Assembly (NCBI GenBank): GCA_016709765.1 | Contig: JADJMD010000013.1 | Span: 310,001-374,000 of the forward strand | DNA: 64,000 nucleotides | From: Ignavibacteriales bacterium | GTDB lineage: Bacteria > Bacteroidota > Ignavibacteria > Ignavibacteriales > Ignavibacteriaceae | Direction: 5' to 3' | Shown here: positions 53,769 through 61,501 of the stretch, one piece after another | Layout of the letters: each line of letters opens with the position of its first letter | Numbering within the stretch: position 1 is the stretch's first letter | Notes under the pieces: generated by a model | Seen by the model: only the letters and a program-made list of their open reading frames with translations | Database searches by the model: none | What the model was told of the DNA's origin: nothing | Position numbers and translations under genes: made by a program

Positions 53769-54793
53769 GCTATCTCCAACCACTCAGGGATTTGAGCTAG
53801 ATTATTTTCAACGGTATAAAATTTTATTGGACTTGATTTTTCAATGTTCTTTTTCCCAACAAATCCTGCCATTTGATATAGCGCTCTCATCATTTTATTT
53901 CTACCAGTGTCTATAAAATCTGCTTCAATTACTTTGAAATTATTCGATATAGCCTGACGAACCAAAGTAATTAAAATAGCTCTCTCAATACCACGTCCCA
54001 TTACGCGACACGATATGGCAAGATATATTAGCTTCCATAAAAGGTTTTTTGTTTCATACATAGCAACACCGATAATGCCATACCATCCGAATTTATCCTC
54101 AAGCTCTGTCACAACAATATTAGTATTCCCATTTCCCTGATGAAATAGTTCAATTAATTCGTCTTTACTAAAAATTAAACCAGTAGTGTTCAGCTGATGT
54201 GTACGGGTCATAAGTTCTAGCACTCTCGTGATGTCGCATTCCTTCATCGGTCTCAGTATTAATCTCATACGGCATGAGATTAAAAAATCTTTACGCGATT
54301 TGTAATTCTCTTCTGCTATCTTCCGCTCTAATTCTGCTTGATACAATTTTCTTCTCTTTTGCGCTTCTACAGTAATTTCTAATGGTGAAAAGTAGGAACG
54401 CATTGGAAGATTTTTTGCTTCTTCAGCATGAAATGTCAATACTTCGGGAAGCATATACGAAATCTGTTCTAGCTCAAATTTATCGTCATCAATAAAAGCG
54501 ATTGCATCAAGTGACAGATTTAATTCGGAAGATATTTTTAGAATATTTTGTGATTTAGGCAACCAATTAATCTGGGGAACAAGAAAATAATCTTTAAGCT
54601 TATTTTGCTCTAAAATACTTAAAGCCAGATCCTCGTCTCCGCGACTAGCTATTGAATTGAGGATCCCTCTGCTATCTAATTCTTTAATAGTGTCGGATAT
54701 TTCCGGCTTAACTTTGACTTTTTCTTCAAGACAAATACCGTCCCAAAGAGTATTGTCAAGATCCCAGACAAGACATTTTTTTATCAAGCTCAT
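53765..54793 (-). CDS. FkbH-like glyceryl-ACP synthase
   Basis: The 342-residue protein has an N-terminal HAD domain with the nucleophile motif in VWDLDNTLWDG (Asp11 and Asp13) and the HAD acid motif FIDDDKFELEQI. A C-terminal GNAT-like domain follows (CDITRVLELMTRTHQLNTTG, AISCRVMGRGIERAILITLV). This is the FkbH layout: FkbH moves a glyceryl unit from 1,3-bisphosphoglycerate to an acyl carrier protein, giving glyceryl-S-ACP for methoxymalonyl, tetronate or glycerate-modified glycan pathways. An ACP gene lies 20 bases upstream, exactly the expected partner. No dehydrogenases for the methoxymalonyl route are present. Confidence 0.92.
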   Translation of the reverse strand: MSLIKKCLVWDLDNTLWDGICLEEKVKVKPEISDTIKELDSRGILNSIASRGDEDLALSILEQNKLKDYFLVPQINWLPKSQNILKISSELNLSLDAIAFIDDDKFELEQISYMLPEVLTFHAEEAKNLPMRSYFSPLEITVEAQKRRKLYQAELERKIAEENYKSRKDFLISCRMRLILRPMKECDITRVLELMTRTHQLNTTGLIFSKDELIELFHQGNGNTNIVVTELEDKFGWYGIIGVAMYETKNLLWKLIYLAISCRVMGRGIERAILITLVRQAISNNFKVIEADFIDTGRNKMMRALYQMAGFVGKKNIEKSSPIKFYTVENNLAQIPEWLEIA

Positions 54794-54813
54794 GTAAGAT
54801 CTTTCGGTTATAT

Positions 54814-55077
54814 TTAATTATATTTTTGCGAACGAATATATTTAGCAATAACTGAAACTGATTTAAAATTCTCTGGAAGAAGATCTTCGTCCGGAACTGT
54901 TATCTTATATTCTTTTTCTATGTAGGCGATAAATGATATTAATCCTGCTGAATCTACTATTCCTGCATCAAAAAGATTGTCTTCAAATCCTGGAACAATT
55001 TTATTGTTTTTAGACAGACATTCTTTCTGGATATAAGCTAAGAGATTTTCTTCAATATCAGTTATAATGTTTATCAT
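54814..55077 (-). CDS. Acyl carrier protein, partner of FkbH
   Basis: The 87-residue acidic protein has the four-helix ACP pattern and the phosphopantetheine site in DAGIVDSAGLISFI (Ser43). It is first in the ten-gene cluster and 20 bases before the FkbH-like gene. As no ketosynthase or fatty-acid gene is adjacent, it is a dedicated carrier, most likely for a glyceryl thioester. Confidence 0.93.
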   Translation of the reverse strand: MINIITDIEENLLAYIQKECLSKNNKIVPGFEDNLFDAGIVDSAGLISFIAYIEKEYKITVPDEDLLPENFKSVSVIAKYIRSQKYN

Positions 55078-55180
55078 AATTCTTCACTTTGGTTGAGAGT
55101 AAAATATTTGACTCAAGGGAAAGACTTGTCATAAAATTGTCTTAATTATGTAAAAATTTTACACGTTAATGATTTAGTCT

Positions 55181-55594
55181 CTAAATGCAATCCTTTTTTA
55201 CGAGGAAATAAAAAAAAACCAACCACAACCAATAAACGAAAAGCAATATTGTTTCTAACCAGATAATAGCAGTATTCAAGGAATTATTGAAAAGATAAAA
55301 ATTAGTAGTGATATTAATAAAACAGAGGATAATTATAGCAAAAGAACCTGCGAAAAGTATTCCTCTTACAAGAGTAATATTTTTAACAGGATCTGTAAAT
55401 GCAGTGAAAAAAAATATAGACCATCCTAATGCAAATAATGCAACTATTTTATCCTGAAAAGCATATGAAGGAATTTGGAAGTAAATATATAGGCCAGGAA
55501 ATTTTAATCCGAATAGATGGGCAATTGAAACAAATAAAAAATAAAATGAACCAGCTAAAAGGGATAGTTTTAAGATAGCAGAATTATTTTTCAT
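55181..55594 (-). CDS. Four-helix membrane protein of unknown function
   Basis: The 137-residue protein has four hydrophobic segments (LSLLAGSFYFLFVSIAHLFG, KIVALFALGWSIFFFTAF, GILFAGSFAIIILCFIN, IIWLETILLFVYWLWLVFFY) and very short loops. It resembles small DUF4345-like or DoxX-like membrane proteins, but I cannot place it. It is 103 bases upstream of the ACP gene on the same strand, inside the region bounded by the long direct repeats. Whether it belongs to the cluster is uncertain. Confidence 0.7.
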   Translation of the reverse strand: MKNNSAILKLSLLAGSFYFLFVSIAHLFGLKFPGLYIYFQIPSYAFQDKIVALFALGWSIFFFTAFTDPVKNITLVRGILFAGSFAIIILCFINITTNFYLFNNSLNTAIIWLETILLFVYWLWLVFFYFLVKKDCI

Positions 55595-55752
55595 ATTCGT
55601 TTACCTTAATAATTATGAATAAAACATAAATATAAATGGTAAGGAAAACAATCTTATTCAAAAATATTCTGGTGTATTTTTGATTACATAGAATAAAATT
55701 AAATCTTAAAAAAGATTGGAATTTAAATTTTTGTGTAGTGTGGATTAAAAAA

Positions 55753-55782
55753 AGAAAAAGCCCTGAAAATCAGGGCTTTTTA
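55753..55782 (+). terminator. Terminator-like hairpin of the right long repeat
   Basis: AAAAAGCCCTG, AAAAT, CAGGGCTTTTT: perfect six-base GC-rich stem extended by A/T pairs, followed by GGTGGCTCCGCAAACACGAT, as in the left copy. Confidence 0.75.
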
Positions 55783-55829
55783 GGTGGCTCCGCAAACACG
55801 ATACCGACTCAAAAAAAAATAGACTTGAA

Positions 55830-56138
55830 TTGCCTCTATTTATTGCTAAATCAACAAATGGTAGACTCAAATTGACCATTGATAGAGAAGAATTACCAAA
55901 TTATTTGGATCTTAGCCTTAAGAAATGCTATCAGTTAACAGAGGGATTTTACCTGCCTGAAATCAGGATAATAAATAATCAAAGAACCAAAATTGATTAC
56001 AAAATATTGGCAGGTGAGTACAAATTATTGATTGATAATGGAACAGTTTTAAACCAGGCTGCTCTTGCAAGAAGACTTAATGTAAGCAGAGCTTGGGTTA
56101 CAAAAGTATATAGAATAGCAAATAATATTGAGGATTAA
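55830..56138 (+). CDS. Small helix-turn-helix protein, possibly a truncated recombinase-type remnant
   Basis: The open frame has about 102 residues from a TTG, and no ATG fits. The C-terminus NQAALARRLNVSRAWVTKVY is a clear helix-turn-helix like those at the ends of some site-specific recombinases and ParB-like proteins; the rest (LTIDREELPNYLDLSLKKCY) is not recognised. The frame is open upstream to 55767 without a good start or ribosome-binding site, so it may be a 5'-truncated gene. It lies within the right long repeat; the left copy is broken. Confidence 0.5.
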   Translation: MPLFIAKSTNGRLKLTIDREELPNYLDLSLKKCYQLTEGFYLPEIRIINNQRTKIDYKILAGEYKLLIDNGTVLNQAALARRLNVSRAWVTKVYRIANNIED

Positions 56139-56220
56139 AATGGAAAGCTTTGTTTTGAGAATTACTTAGCTGAAAATATTTTTAAAATGGTAATGTTATT
56201 TTGGTTTAACCTATTAACAA

Positions 56221-56646
56221 TTAAATAATTATGTTAAATGATTTTACAATTAATTTATCAATCGTTTTCTCACTTAACATCCTATATGCTTTATTAACAA
56301 TTTCGATCCATTCCGAATGAATGGGACATTTTGTTTCTTTGTTACAATTTTGAATACCCATTACACAATTTTGGAATATACCTAATCCATCAATCGCTTC
56401 AACTATATCCATCAGTTTTATTTGATCACCTTTTACCGCAAGTTTAAATCCACCAACCCTACCTTTGCGCGAAATGATTATTTCTTTTTCTGCAAGATCC
56501 TGCAAAATTTTGGAAGTGAATTCTTTTGGGATGTTTAACTTTGTTGAAATTTCCTCCGCTGAGCATAGTGAATCATCTCCCTTAGAAGCTAAATATAATA
56601 CGGCTTGTAATCCATACTCACACTTTTTAGAAAAGAATGATGCCAT
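56221..56646 (-). CDS. Rrf2-family transcriptional regulator (NsrR-like)
   Basis: The 141-residue protein has an N-terminal winged helix (KCEYGLQAVLYLASKG, AEEISTKLNIPKEFTSKILQ, GRVGGFKLA). Three cysteines in QNCVMGIQNCNKETKCPIH (C-x6-C-x5-C) can hold an Fe-S cluster as in NsrR or IscR. It is the last gene of the nos operon, 11 bases after nosY. NO- or redox-controlled repression of N2O respiration would fit, with a possible site at 63068-63087; both are inference. Confidence 0.85.
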   Translation of the reverse strand: MASFFSKKCEYGLQAVLYLASKGDDSLCSAEEISTKLNIPKEFTSKILQDLAEKEIIISRKGRVGGFKLAVKGDQIKLMDIVEAIDGLGIFQNCVMGIQNCNKETKCPIHSEWIEIVNKAYRMLSEKTIDKLIVKSFNIII

Positions 56647-56657
56647 ATTTATTTCAG

Positions 56658-57452
56658 TTAAAAATCTTTTTTATGGAAACTTTTTAATCCGAATAACATT
56701 GGGAGTACAAACCAGATAATCATCATAATTATTGATAGTAGAGTTCCAAGTGAACTTCCAAAAAACTTGTTGAATAATGCGCCTGTATAACCCATTAAAG
56801 CGGAAATATTAAAGTCGAGTATAAAGAATATTCTTGCAAGATCGATAGGATTTAATAGACTTATTCCCAGTACAATATTTTCTATTGGATAATCTCTAAA
56901 ATAATATATCACAAAAAGAACCAATCCATCATAAATAACTGAAAGCATCAGCCAGATGACAATCGCAATCCCGAGTCCCCTTGCTTTATCAGAAACCTTT
57001 ATGGCTATTAGAAATGCAATTGAAGTAAAGATGAATGTCAGTGCAAAACCAATCTCGAGCAGAATTGAAATTGATTCATATCCCAAAAATGAAAAACCAC
57101 TTAATATTACACCCAGTAGTGTTCCAAATAAAAATCCAAATGCTAAAGGAATTGCGTTACCTAAATACAATCCGACAAATAGTGATTTTCTATTTATCGG
57201 TTGACATAACACCATTTGAATATAGTCGATTGAGTTATAAACATACATCGTACCGAATATTACGCTTACGAGTGGAATTACAATCAGGATAATGTTCATT
57301 AAACTTAGTGCCGCTTTGTTGGTGTCTTCTTCAAAATTGAATAAAAGAAATGTTAGCAGCAGAAAGAAGACAGAGTAAACAATTATCCACTTACTTCTAA
57401 TTGTATTACTCAGTTCGAATTTTATGATTTTAGTTATAAGTTCCATTCGCAT
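56658..57452 (-). CDS. nosY: NosY, ABC permease of the copper-site maturation system
   Basis: The 264-residue protein has six membrane segments (for example WIIVYSVFFLLLTFLLFNF and GIAIVIWLMLSVIYDGLVLF) and the ABC-2 permease layout. The start overlaps the nosF stop by 23 bases; a second Met two codons in is also possible. NosDFY together supply sulfur, or otherwise allow assembly of the Cu4S CuZ site of NosZ. Its place directly after nosF and downstream of nosZ, nosL and nosD makes the assignment firm. Confidence 0.88.
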   Translation of the reverse strand: MRMELITKIIKFELSNTIRSKWIIVYSVFFLLLTFLLFNFEEDTNKAALSLMNIILIVIPLVSVIFGTMYVYNSIDYIQMVLCQPINRKSLFVGLYLGNAIPLAFGFLFGTLLGVILSGFSFLGYESISILLEIGFALTFIFTSIAFLIAIKVSDKARGLGIAIVIWLMLSVIYDGLVLFVIYYFRDYPIENIVLGISLLNPIDLARIFFILDFNISALMGYTGALFNKFFGSSLGTLLSIIMMIIWFVLPMLFGLKSFHKKDF

Positions 57453-58152
57453 TTTCTGTCATCATATTAGCAATTGCTTTTTCTAATTTGTTTTCACCGC
57501 TTGATTCAATTAAGTCTTTCACTTCCCCATCAAATACAATTCTTCCATCAATCAGGAATAAAATATTATCGGCAAGCTCTTCTATCTCGCTCATAATGTG
57601 AGAAGTAAGAATTATTGTTTTCCCATTAGAACACTCTTCTAAAATTCTTTGCTTAAGATTACTGCTAGCAACAGGATCAAGTCCTGCGGTCGGCTCATCC
57701 AGAATTATTATTGAGGGATTAAATATCAGTGCAATGTAAGCACTAAGCTTCTGTTTGTTTCCGCCTGAAAGATTTTTTATTTGCTTACTCATTTCAGGAA
57801 TTAAGTTTAAAATTTCGATCAGATTTGATTCAATATTTATTTTTTCATCTCTTAAATCAGAAATCATTTTAATTACTTCCTGCACAGTTAAGTTTTCAGG
57901 AAAACTTGCAACCTGAGGCATATACCCGATGTTTTTTCTGTAAAGGTGTTCACCTACGATTGATTTGCTATTGATAGTAATATCTCCACTATCTGGTTTA
58001 ACTAAACCAAGTATCGATTTAATGATTGTTGTCTTACCCGAACCATTGGGACCAACAATAGCTGTAATTTTTCCAGGCTGAACAGAAAGTGAGATATTTT
58101 TCAACACATGAAATTTTCCAAATCTCTTTTTAATGTTCTTTAGTGCAATCAA
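57430..58152 (-). CDS. nosF: NosF, ABC ATPase of the copper-site maturation system
   Basis: The 240-residue protein has Walker A in IVGPNGSGKTT (about 33-42), Q-loop MPQVASFPENL, signature LSGGNKQK, Walker B SIIILDEPTAGLD and H-loop LTSHIMSE. The short C-terminal extension is typical of ABC-2 ATPases. It overlaps nosD by four bases and nosY by 23, so the three are translated together. Confidence 0.9.
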   Translation of the reverse strand: MIALKNIKKRFGKFHVLKNISLSVQPGKITAIVGPNGSGKTTIIKSILGLVKPDSGDITINSKSIVGEHLYRKNIGYMPQVASFPENLTVQEVIKMISDLRDEKINIESNLIEILNLIPEMSKQIKNLSGGNKQKLSAYIALIFNPSIIILDEPTAGLDPVASSNLKQRILEECSNGKTIILTSHIMSEIEELADNILFLIDGRIVFDGEVKDLIESSGENKLEKAIANMMTENANGTYN

Positions 58153-59393
58153 TTTACTCTCCTAAGCAAAGGAGTATTATCCAGAAGTGTTTCAGGCGTT
58201 AATGACGGGAAAACGCTTTCTGCAACATTCAAAAGTTCTATGAATAAACTGTTTAATAAAATTAATGACGGCTTATTCTGTTCAACCATAATTGAATAAA
58301 GCTTTACTGGTCTATATGGAATATCACCGATTCCATTTTTATCTAGATCGTAACCTTGATACTTATTCCAGTAATTAGAAGCGAAAGTATTAAAGTTTTG
58401 TCTGCTATTTGTAGAAACATCAAATGTATTTGATAGAAAATTATTTTTAGTAAAAACATTATCTGACGAGTTGGCCATTAACTTAATTGCCCAGCCATTC
58501 TTTTCAAAAAGATTATTTTGAAATTCAGATCTGTTGCATCCCTCAATATAAATGCCTGATGTGTTTCCTATAAACTGATTGAGTGTGATTTTACTATCTG
58601 TAATATCCTTTAAAAGTAATCCGTAGGAAGCTGGACCCCAATTATTCATGAATTTATTTTTTGTCATCTCTACATAGTGCGAATACATAACTGCAACACC
58701 GGCACTATTGTACTCGAATTGATTTGAATAGTAGTGGCAGCTATCAGAAAACATAAAGTGCAAACCATACCTTAGATTATTTGCGCTGTAATTGTCTGTT
58801 ATGTTTGCTTGTTTTACAAATTCGAGATATATGCCATCTCTGTGTCCGGTTATTCTGTTATTTGCAACATCAATTTCTCTGCAATTCCACATATGTATTC
58901 CATTCCCTGATGAAGCTTCTTTTTCGCCATAAGATTCGATGTGGTTGTTCTTTATTTTACATCTATTAGATTTCGCAAGATATATCCCGAAAAAATTTCC
59001 ATAGAATTTACAATCGGTTACTTCCCCATTCTTTACATTCTCAAATCTTACAGCGGCATTCTCTTTAAGATAATCTACACCTGCATTTTTAAAGACGATG
59101 CCTGCTATAAAAACATTATCTGAATGAACAGTGAAAATCTCGTGATGTCCTTCCCCATCTATAGTTGGATAGTTTTTTCCAATTATTCTAAGAGGTTTTT
59201 CGATAATTATATTTCCCTCAGCATAAATTCCTTCGCCGATAATTATTTCATCAAAAGGTTTTGCAAGCGCAATTGCAGATTTGATTGTACTAATGTCAGA
59301 TTTTTTATCAACGAAAATTTTCTTAGCGTGGGAATTCGTGAGGAGTAGTGTAATAAGCAAGCTGGTTATAAATATTTTGAGGATTAAACTCAT
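58149..59393 (-). CDS. nosD: NosD, periplasmic beta-helix copper-site maturation protein
   Basis: The 414-residue protein has a signal peptide (IFITSLLITLLLTNSHA), then DEIIIGEGIYAEGNIIIEKP and a long right-handed beta-helix made of CASH/NosD repeats (CKIKNNHIESYGEKEASSGN, GIHMWNCREIDVANNRITGH, RDGIYLEF). The end GYDLDKNGIGDIPYRPVKLY is the diagnostic NosD box. It delivers to or builds the CuZ centre with NosFY and NosL. It starts one base after the nosL stop. Confidence 0.93.
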   Translation of the reverse strand: MSLILKIFITSLLITLLLTNSHAKKIFVDKKSDISTIKSAIALAKPFDEIIIGEGIYAEGNIIIEKPLRIIGKNYPTIDGEGHHEIFTVHSDNVFIAGIVFKNAGVDYLKENAAVRFENVKNGEVTDCKFYGNFFGIYLAKSNRCKIKNNHIESYGEKEASSGNGIHMWNCREIDVANNRITGHRDGIYLEFVKQANITDNYSANNLRYGLHFMFSDSCHYYSNQFEYNSAGVAVMYSHYVEMTKNKFMNNWGPASYGLLLKDITDSKITLNQFIGNTSGIYIEGCNRSEFQNNLFEKNGWAIKLMANSSDNVFTKNNFLSNTFDVSTNSRQNFNTFASNYWNKYQGYDLDKNGIGDIPYRPVKLYSIMVEQNKPSLILLNSLFIELLNVAESVFPSLTPETLLDNTPLLRRVN

Positions 59394-59394
59394 T

Positions 59395-59844
59395 TTACAT
59401 TTCTCTAACTAGCTCAAACAAATCCTTAAAATTTAATTGTTTTCCACCGTATTGATTAAAAATAGATTCGTATTGTTCTACACTTTCGACGGCAAGCACA
59501 TTCAATCCCATCGGACTACGAAGTTCGTCATTCTTTAAATAAATAGCTATACTTGCATCTATAAGATTTCCAGGATTAGCATAGTTGCCAACCCACACGG
59601 AAGAATAATTATTATTATTTAATTTTTTATTATCTAAATAACCAACTAAACATTCTATTGAATCAAAAAAATAAATCTTACCCTTATCTGTAACCAACTC
59701 AGCACCATATCGTTTATCCATAACCATCATTTTGCAGAACTCACATTCGTCTTCTCCGTAATTGATTGGTTGAGGGCCCTTACTGCATGCACTGATTAAA
59801 ATTGTAATCAATGATGTTACCAGAATAAAATTCTTAATTCTCAT
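59395..59844 (-). CDS. nosL: NosL, copper chaperone lipoprotein
   Basis: The 149-residue protein has a lipoprotein signal with Cys at LISAC (residue 20). The NosL copper motif is in EDECEFCKMMVMDKRYGAEL, followed by KGKIYFFDSIECLVGYL. NosL binds Cu(I) in the periplasm and passes it to NosZ maturation. It overlaps the preceding membrane protein gene by 11 bases. Confidence 0.92.
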   Translation of the reverse strand: MRIKNFILVTSLITILISACSKGPQPINYGEDECEFCKMMVMDKRYGAELVTDKGKIYFFDSIECLVGYLDNKKLNNNNYSSVWVGNYANPGNLIDASIAIYLKNDELRSPMGLNVLAVESVEQYESIFNQYGGKQLNFKDLFELVREM

Positions 59845-60334
59845 GCTTCTTACTTTTTGTATCTACATATAATGCTGCTATGTTAAGAAATATAGAAATA
59901 AATATTACTATTGCCGCAGTCGATGGTAATGAAACTGCTGAAATATTCAATAATTGCTTAGAGCCTATAAGTGGAGGCTGATATGTCATCCCAGGCACTT
60001 TTATTGGTGCATCTGGATTTAATTGATGCCCATAATCATACTCCCACATATAAAAATCATACATACCAATTACTCCAAGTATTATAAAAAGAATTAACCA
60101 TATATAAATTAACTTTCTATTTTTCATATAAGCATTTAATAACCCGAATACTATCATAAAGACAATTATGTAAGGCATTATCTTTAATTCAGGGATTGAT
60201 TCAGGATCAATAACTTTCATTCCGATGTAATGATTTAAGCCATTAATGCTTTGCAAATCATTGGGTTTCATGCCAGAGATCTGATCGAGCCAAATTCTTA
60301 TCCCCAAACCTTCCGGATACTGCGGGGCATTCAA
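59834..60334 (-). CDS. Nos-cluster membrane protein, main part
   Basis: The open frame has 166 residues. NAPQYPEGLGIRIWLDQISG, GLNHYIGMKVIDPESIPELK, helices IIVFMIVFGLLNAY and LIYIWLILFIILGVIGMYDF, the motif YDYGHQLNPDAPIKVPGMTY, and a last helix (TAAIVIFISIFLNIAALYV) follow the pattern of a conserved protein found between nosZ and nosL in Bacteroidetes/Chlorobi-type nos clusters; its role is unknown. The first helix is in the 60331-60420 fragment, split by a missing base in the A5 run at 60353-60357. The complete gene spans 59834-60420. Confidence 0.75.
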   Translation of the reverse strand: MNAPQYPEGLGIRIWLDQISGMKPNDLQSINGLNHYIGMKVIDPESIPELKIMPYIIVFMIVFGLLNAYMKNRKLIYIWLILFIILGVIGMYDFYMWEYDYGHQLNPDAPIKVPGMTYQPPLIGSKQLLNISAVSLPSTAAIVIFISIFLNIAALYVDTKSKKHEN

Positions 60335-60420
60335 ATCGATGGTCCAAAGCGGAAAAAGAAAGTTAGAATAAGCATTAGTGCAGCAACTGCAACCATAATT
60401 CTCGATTTAGTATTCATCAT
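60331..60420 (-). CDS. Nos-cluster membrane protein, N-terminal fragment
   Basis: The frame MMNTKSRIMVAVAALMLILT ends a few residues later. One more base in the A5 run at 60353-60357 makes it continue FPLWTIDLNAPQYPEGLGIR into the main part. Confidence 0.65.
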   Translation of the reverse strand: MMNTKSRIMVAVAALMLILTFFFRFGPSI

Positions 60421-60470
60421 TATCCTAGAAACGTTTGGAGGGACGGGATCACATCCCTCCGAAATAATTT

Positions 60471-61472
60471 TTAATTTCCTAAACTAAAAGCTAATGGAAC
60501 ATTTGAGTTTGAAGGTGAAACTCTGACATATCCCTGCATTTCCTGATGTAACGCAGAGCAGAAGTCAGAACAATAGAATGGATAAACTCCAACTTTTTTA
60601 GGTTCCCATTTTATCGTTCGTGTTGCACCGGGCATTATTAGTAATTCGGAATTATTCATCCCTTTAATTGCGAATCCGTGAGGAACATCCCAATCCTGCT
60701 CAAGATTCGTTACATGGAAATACACAACATCGCCAACTTTAACACCTTCAATGTTATCAGGTGAAAAATGGCTTCTCATCGCAGACATATAAATATGAAC
60801 CTCATTACCTTTTCTTTCAACACGTGAATCTTTTTCTCCTTTTACAGCATAAGGATTTCCATTTTCTTCGATCTTGTAAAACTTAACAGAGTTTTTCATA
60901 ATTAAGTCTGAAGGAATTGCTTGTGCATAATGCGGCTCACCAACGGTTGGAAAATCAAGAAGCAGTTTCATCTTTTCTCCCGTAATATCTATAAGCTGTG
61001 CTGATTGAGTTAACTCAGGTCCTGTTGGAAGATATCTGTCTTTTGTAATTTTATTCAACGCGATAACATATTTGCCATAAGGCTTTTTGCTATCACCTCC
61101 AGGAATGCACAAATGTCCTATTGAATAGTATGTTGGAATTCTATCAACGACTTCCCAGGTTCCAATCTTCCATTTTACTATTTCAGAAGAGATGAATGCT
61201 GAGGTGTATGCATATCCATTGTCATCAAACTCTGTATGTAAAGGTCCAAGACCCGGGTCTTTAACCTCGCCAGCAACTACGGCATCATACTTTAAAATAG
61301 GTATGCCAGCAATTTCACCATCAAATTGTTTTTCTTCAATGGCTTTCATCATTTTTGTAAATGAATGGACAGGAATGACAGATGCAAGTTTTCCGCCTGC
61401 AACAATGTATTCGCCAGTCGGATCAACATCAACGCCGTGTGGTGATTTTGGTGTTGGCAAATAATACATCAT
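60471..61472 (-). CDS. nosZ: Nitrous oxide reductase NosZ, C-terminal part with CuA site
   Basis: The 333-residue fragment has CuZ-binding histidines in KSPHGVDVDPTG, GPLHTEFDDNG and GEPHYAQAIP. The CuA cupredoxin domain comes next: His in DWDVPHGF, then CSDFCSALHQEMQGYVRV (C-x3-C-x3-H-x2-M), all ligands present. The true reading frame continues upstream across KVLDPKDCPGMM to the T6 run at 61513-61518, where one missing base splits the gene. The whole is 60471-62428, about 650 residues, a normal NosZ length. It reduces N2O to N2 in the periplasm. Confidence 0.93.
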   Translation of the reverse strand: MMYYLPTPKSPHGVDVDPTGEYIVAGGKLASVIPVHSFTKMMKAIEEKQFDGEIAGIPILKYDAVVAGEVKDPGLGPLHTEFDDNGYAYTSAFISSEIVKWKIGTWEVVDRIPTYYSIGHLCIPGGDSKKPYGKYVIALNKITKDRYLPTGPELTQSAQLIDITGEKMKLLLDFPTVGEPHYAQAIPSDLIMKNSVKFYKIEENGNPYAVKGEKDSRVERKGNEVHIYMSAMRSHFSPDNIEGVKVGDVVYFHVTNLEQDWDVPHGFAIKGMNNSELLIMPGATRTIKWEPKKVGVYPFYCSDFCSALHQEMQGYVRVSPSNSNVPLAFSLGN

Positions 61473-61501
61473 ACCGGGGCAATCTTTAGGATCAAGAACT
61501 T

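Larger units (their letters stand above)
55753..56138 (+). repeat. Right copy of the direct repeat flanking the biosynthetic cluster
   Basis: Matches 44325-44697 from the hairpin through the helix-turn-helix end. Its hairpin plus GGCTCCGCAAAC core is shared with the shorter module 3' elements at 20.35 and 35.24 kb. Confidence 0.75.

Noticed and set aside
44809..55077. Calling the cluster a polyketide, NRPS or tetronate pathway
   Set aside because: No ketosynthase, adenylation domain, FabH-like tetronate synthase or acyltransferase is present; only FkbH and ACP are shared with such pathways.
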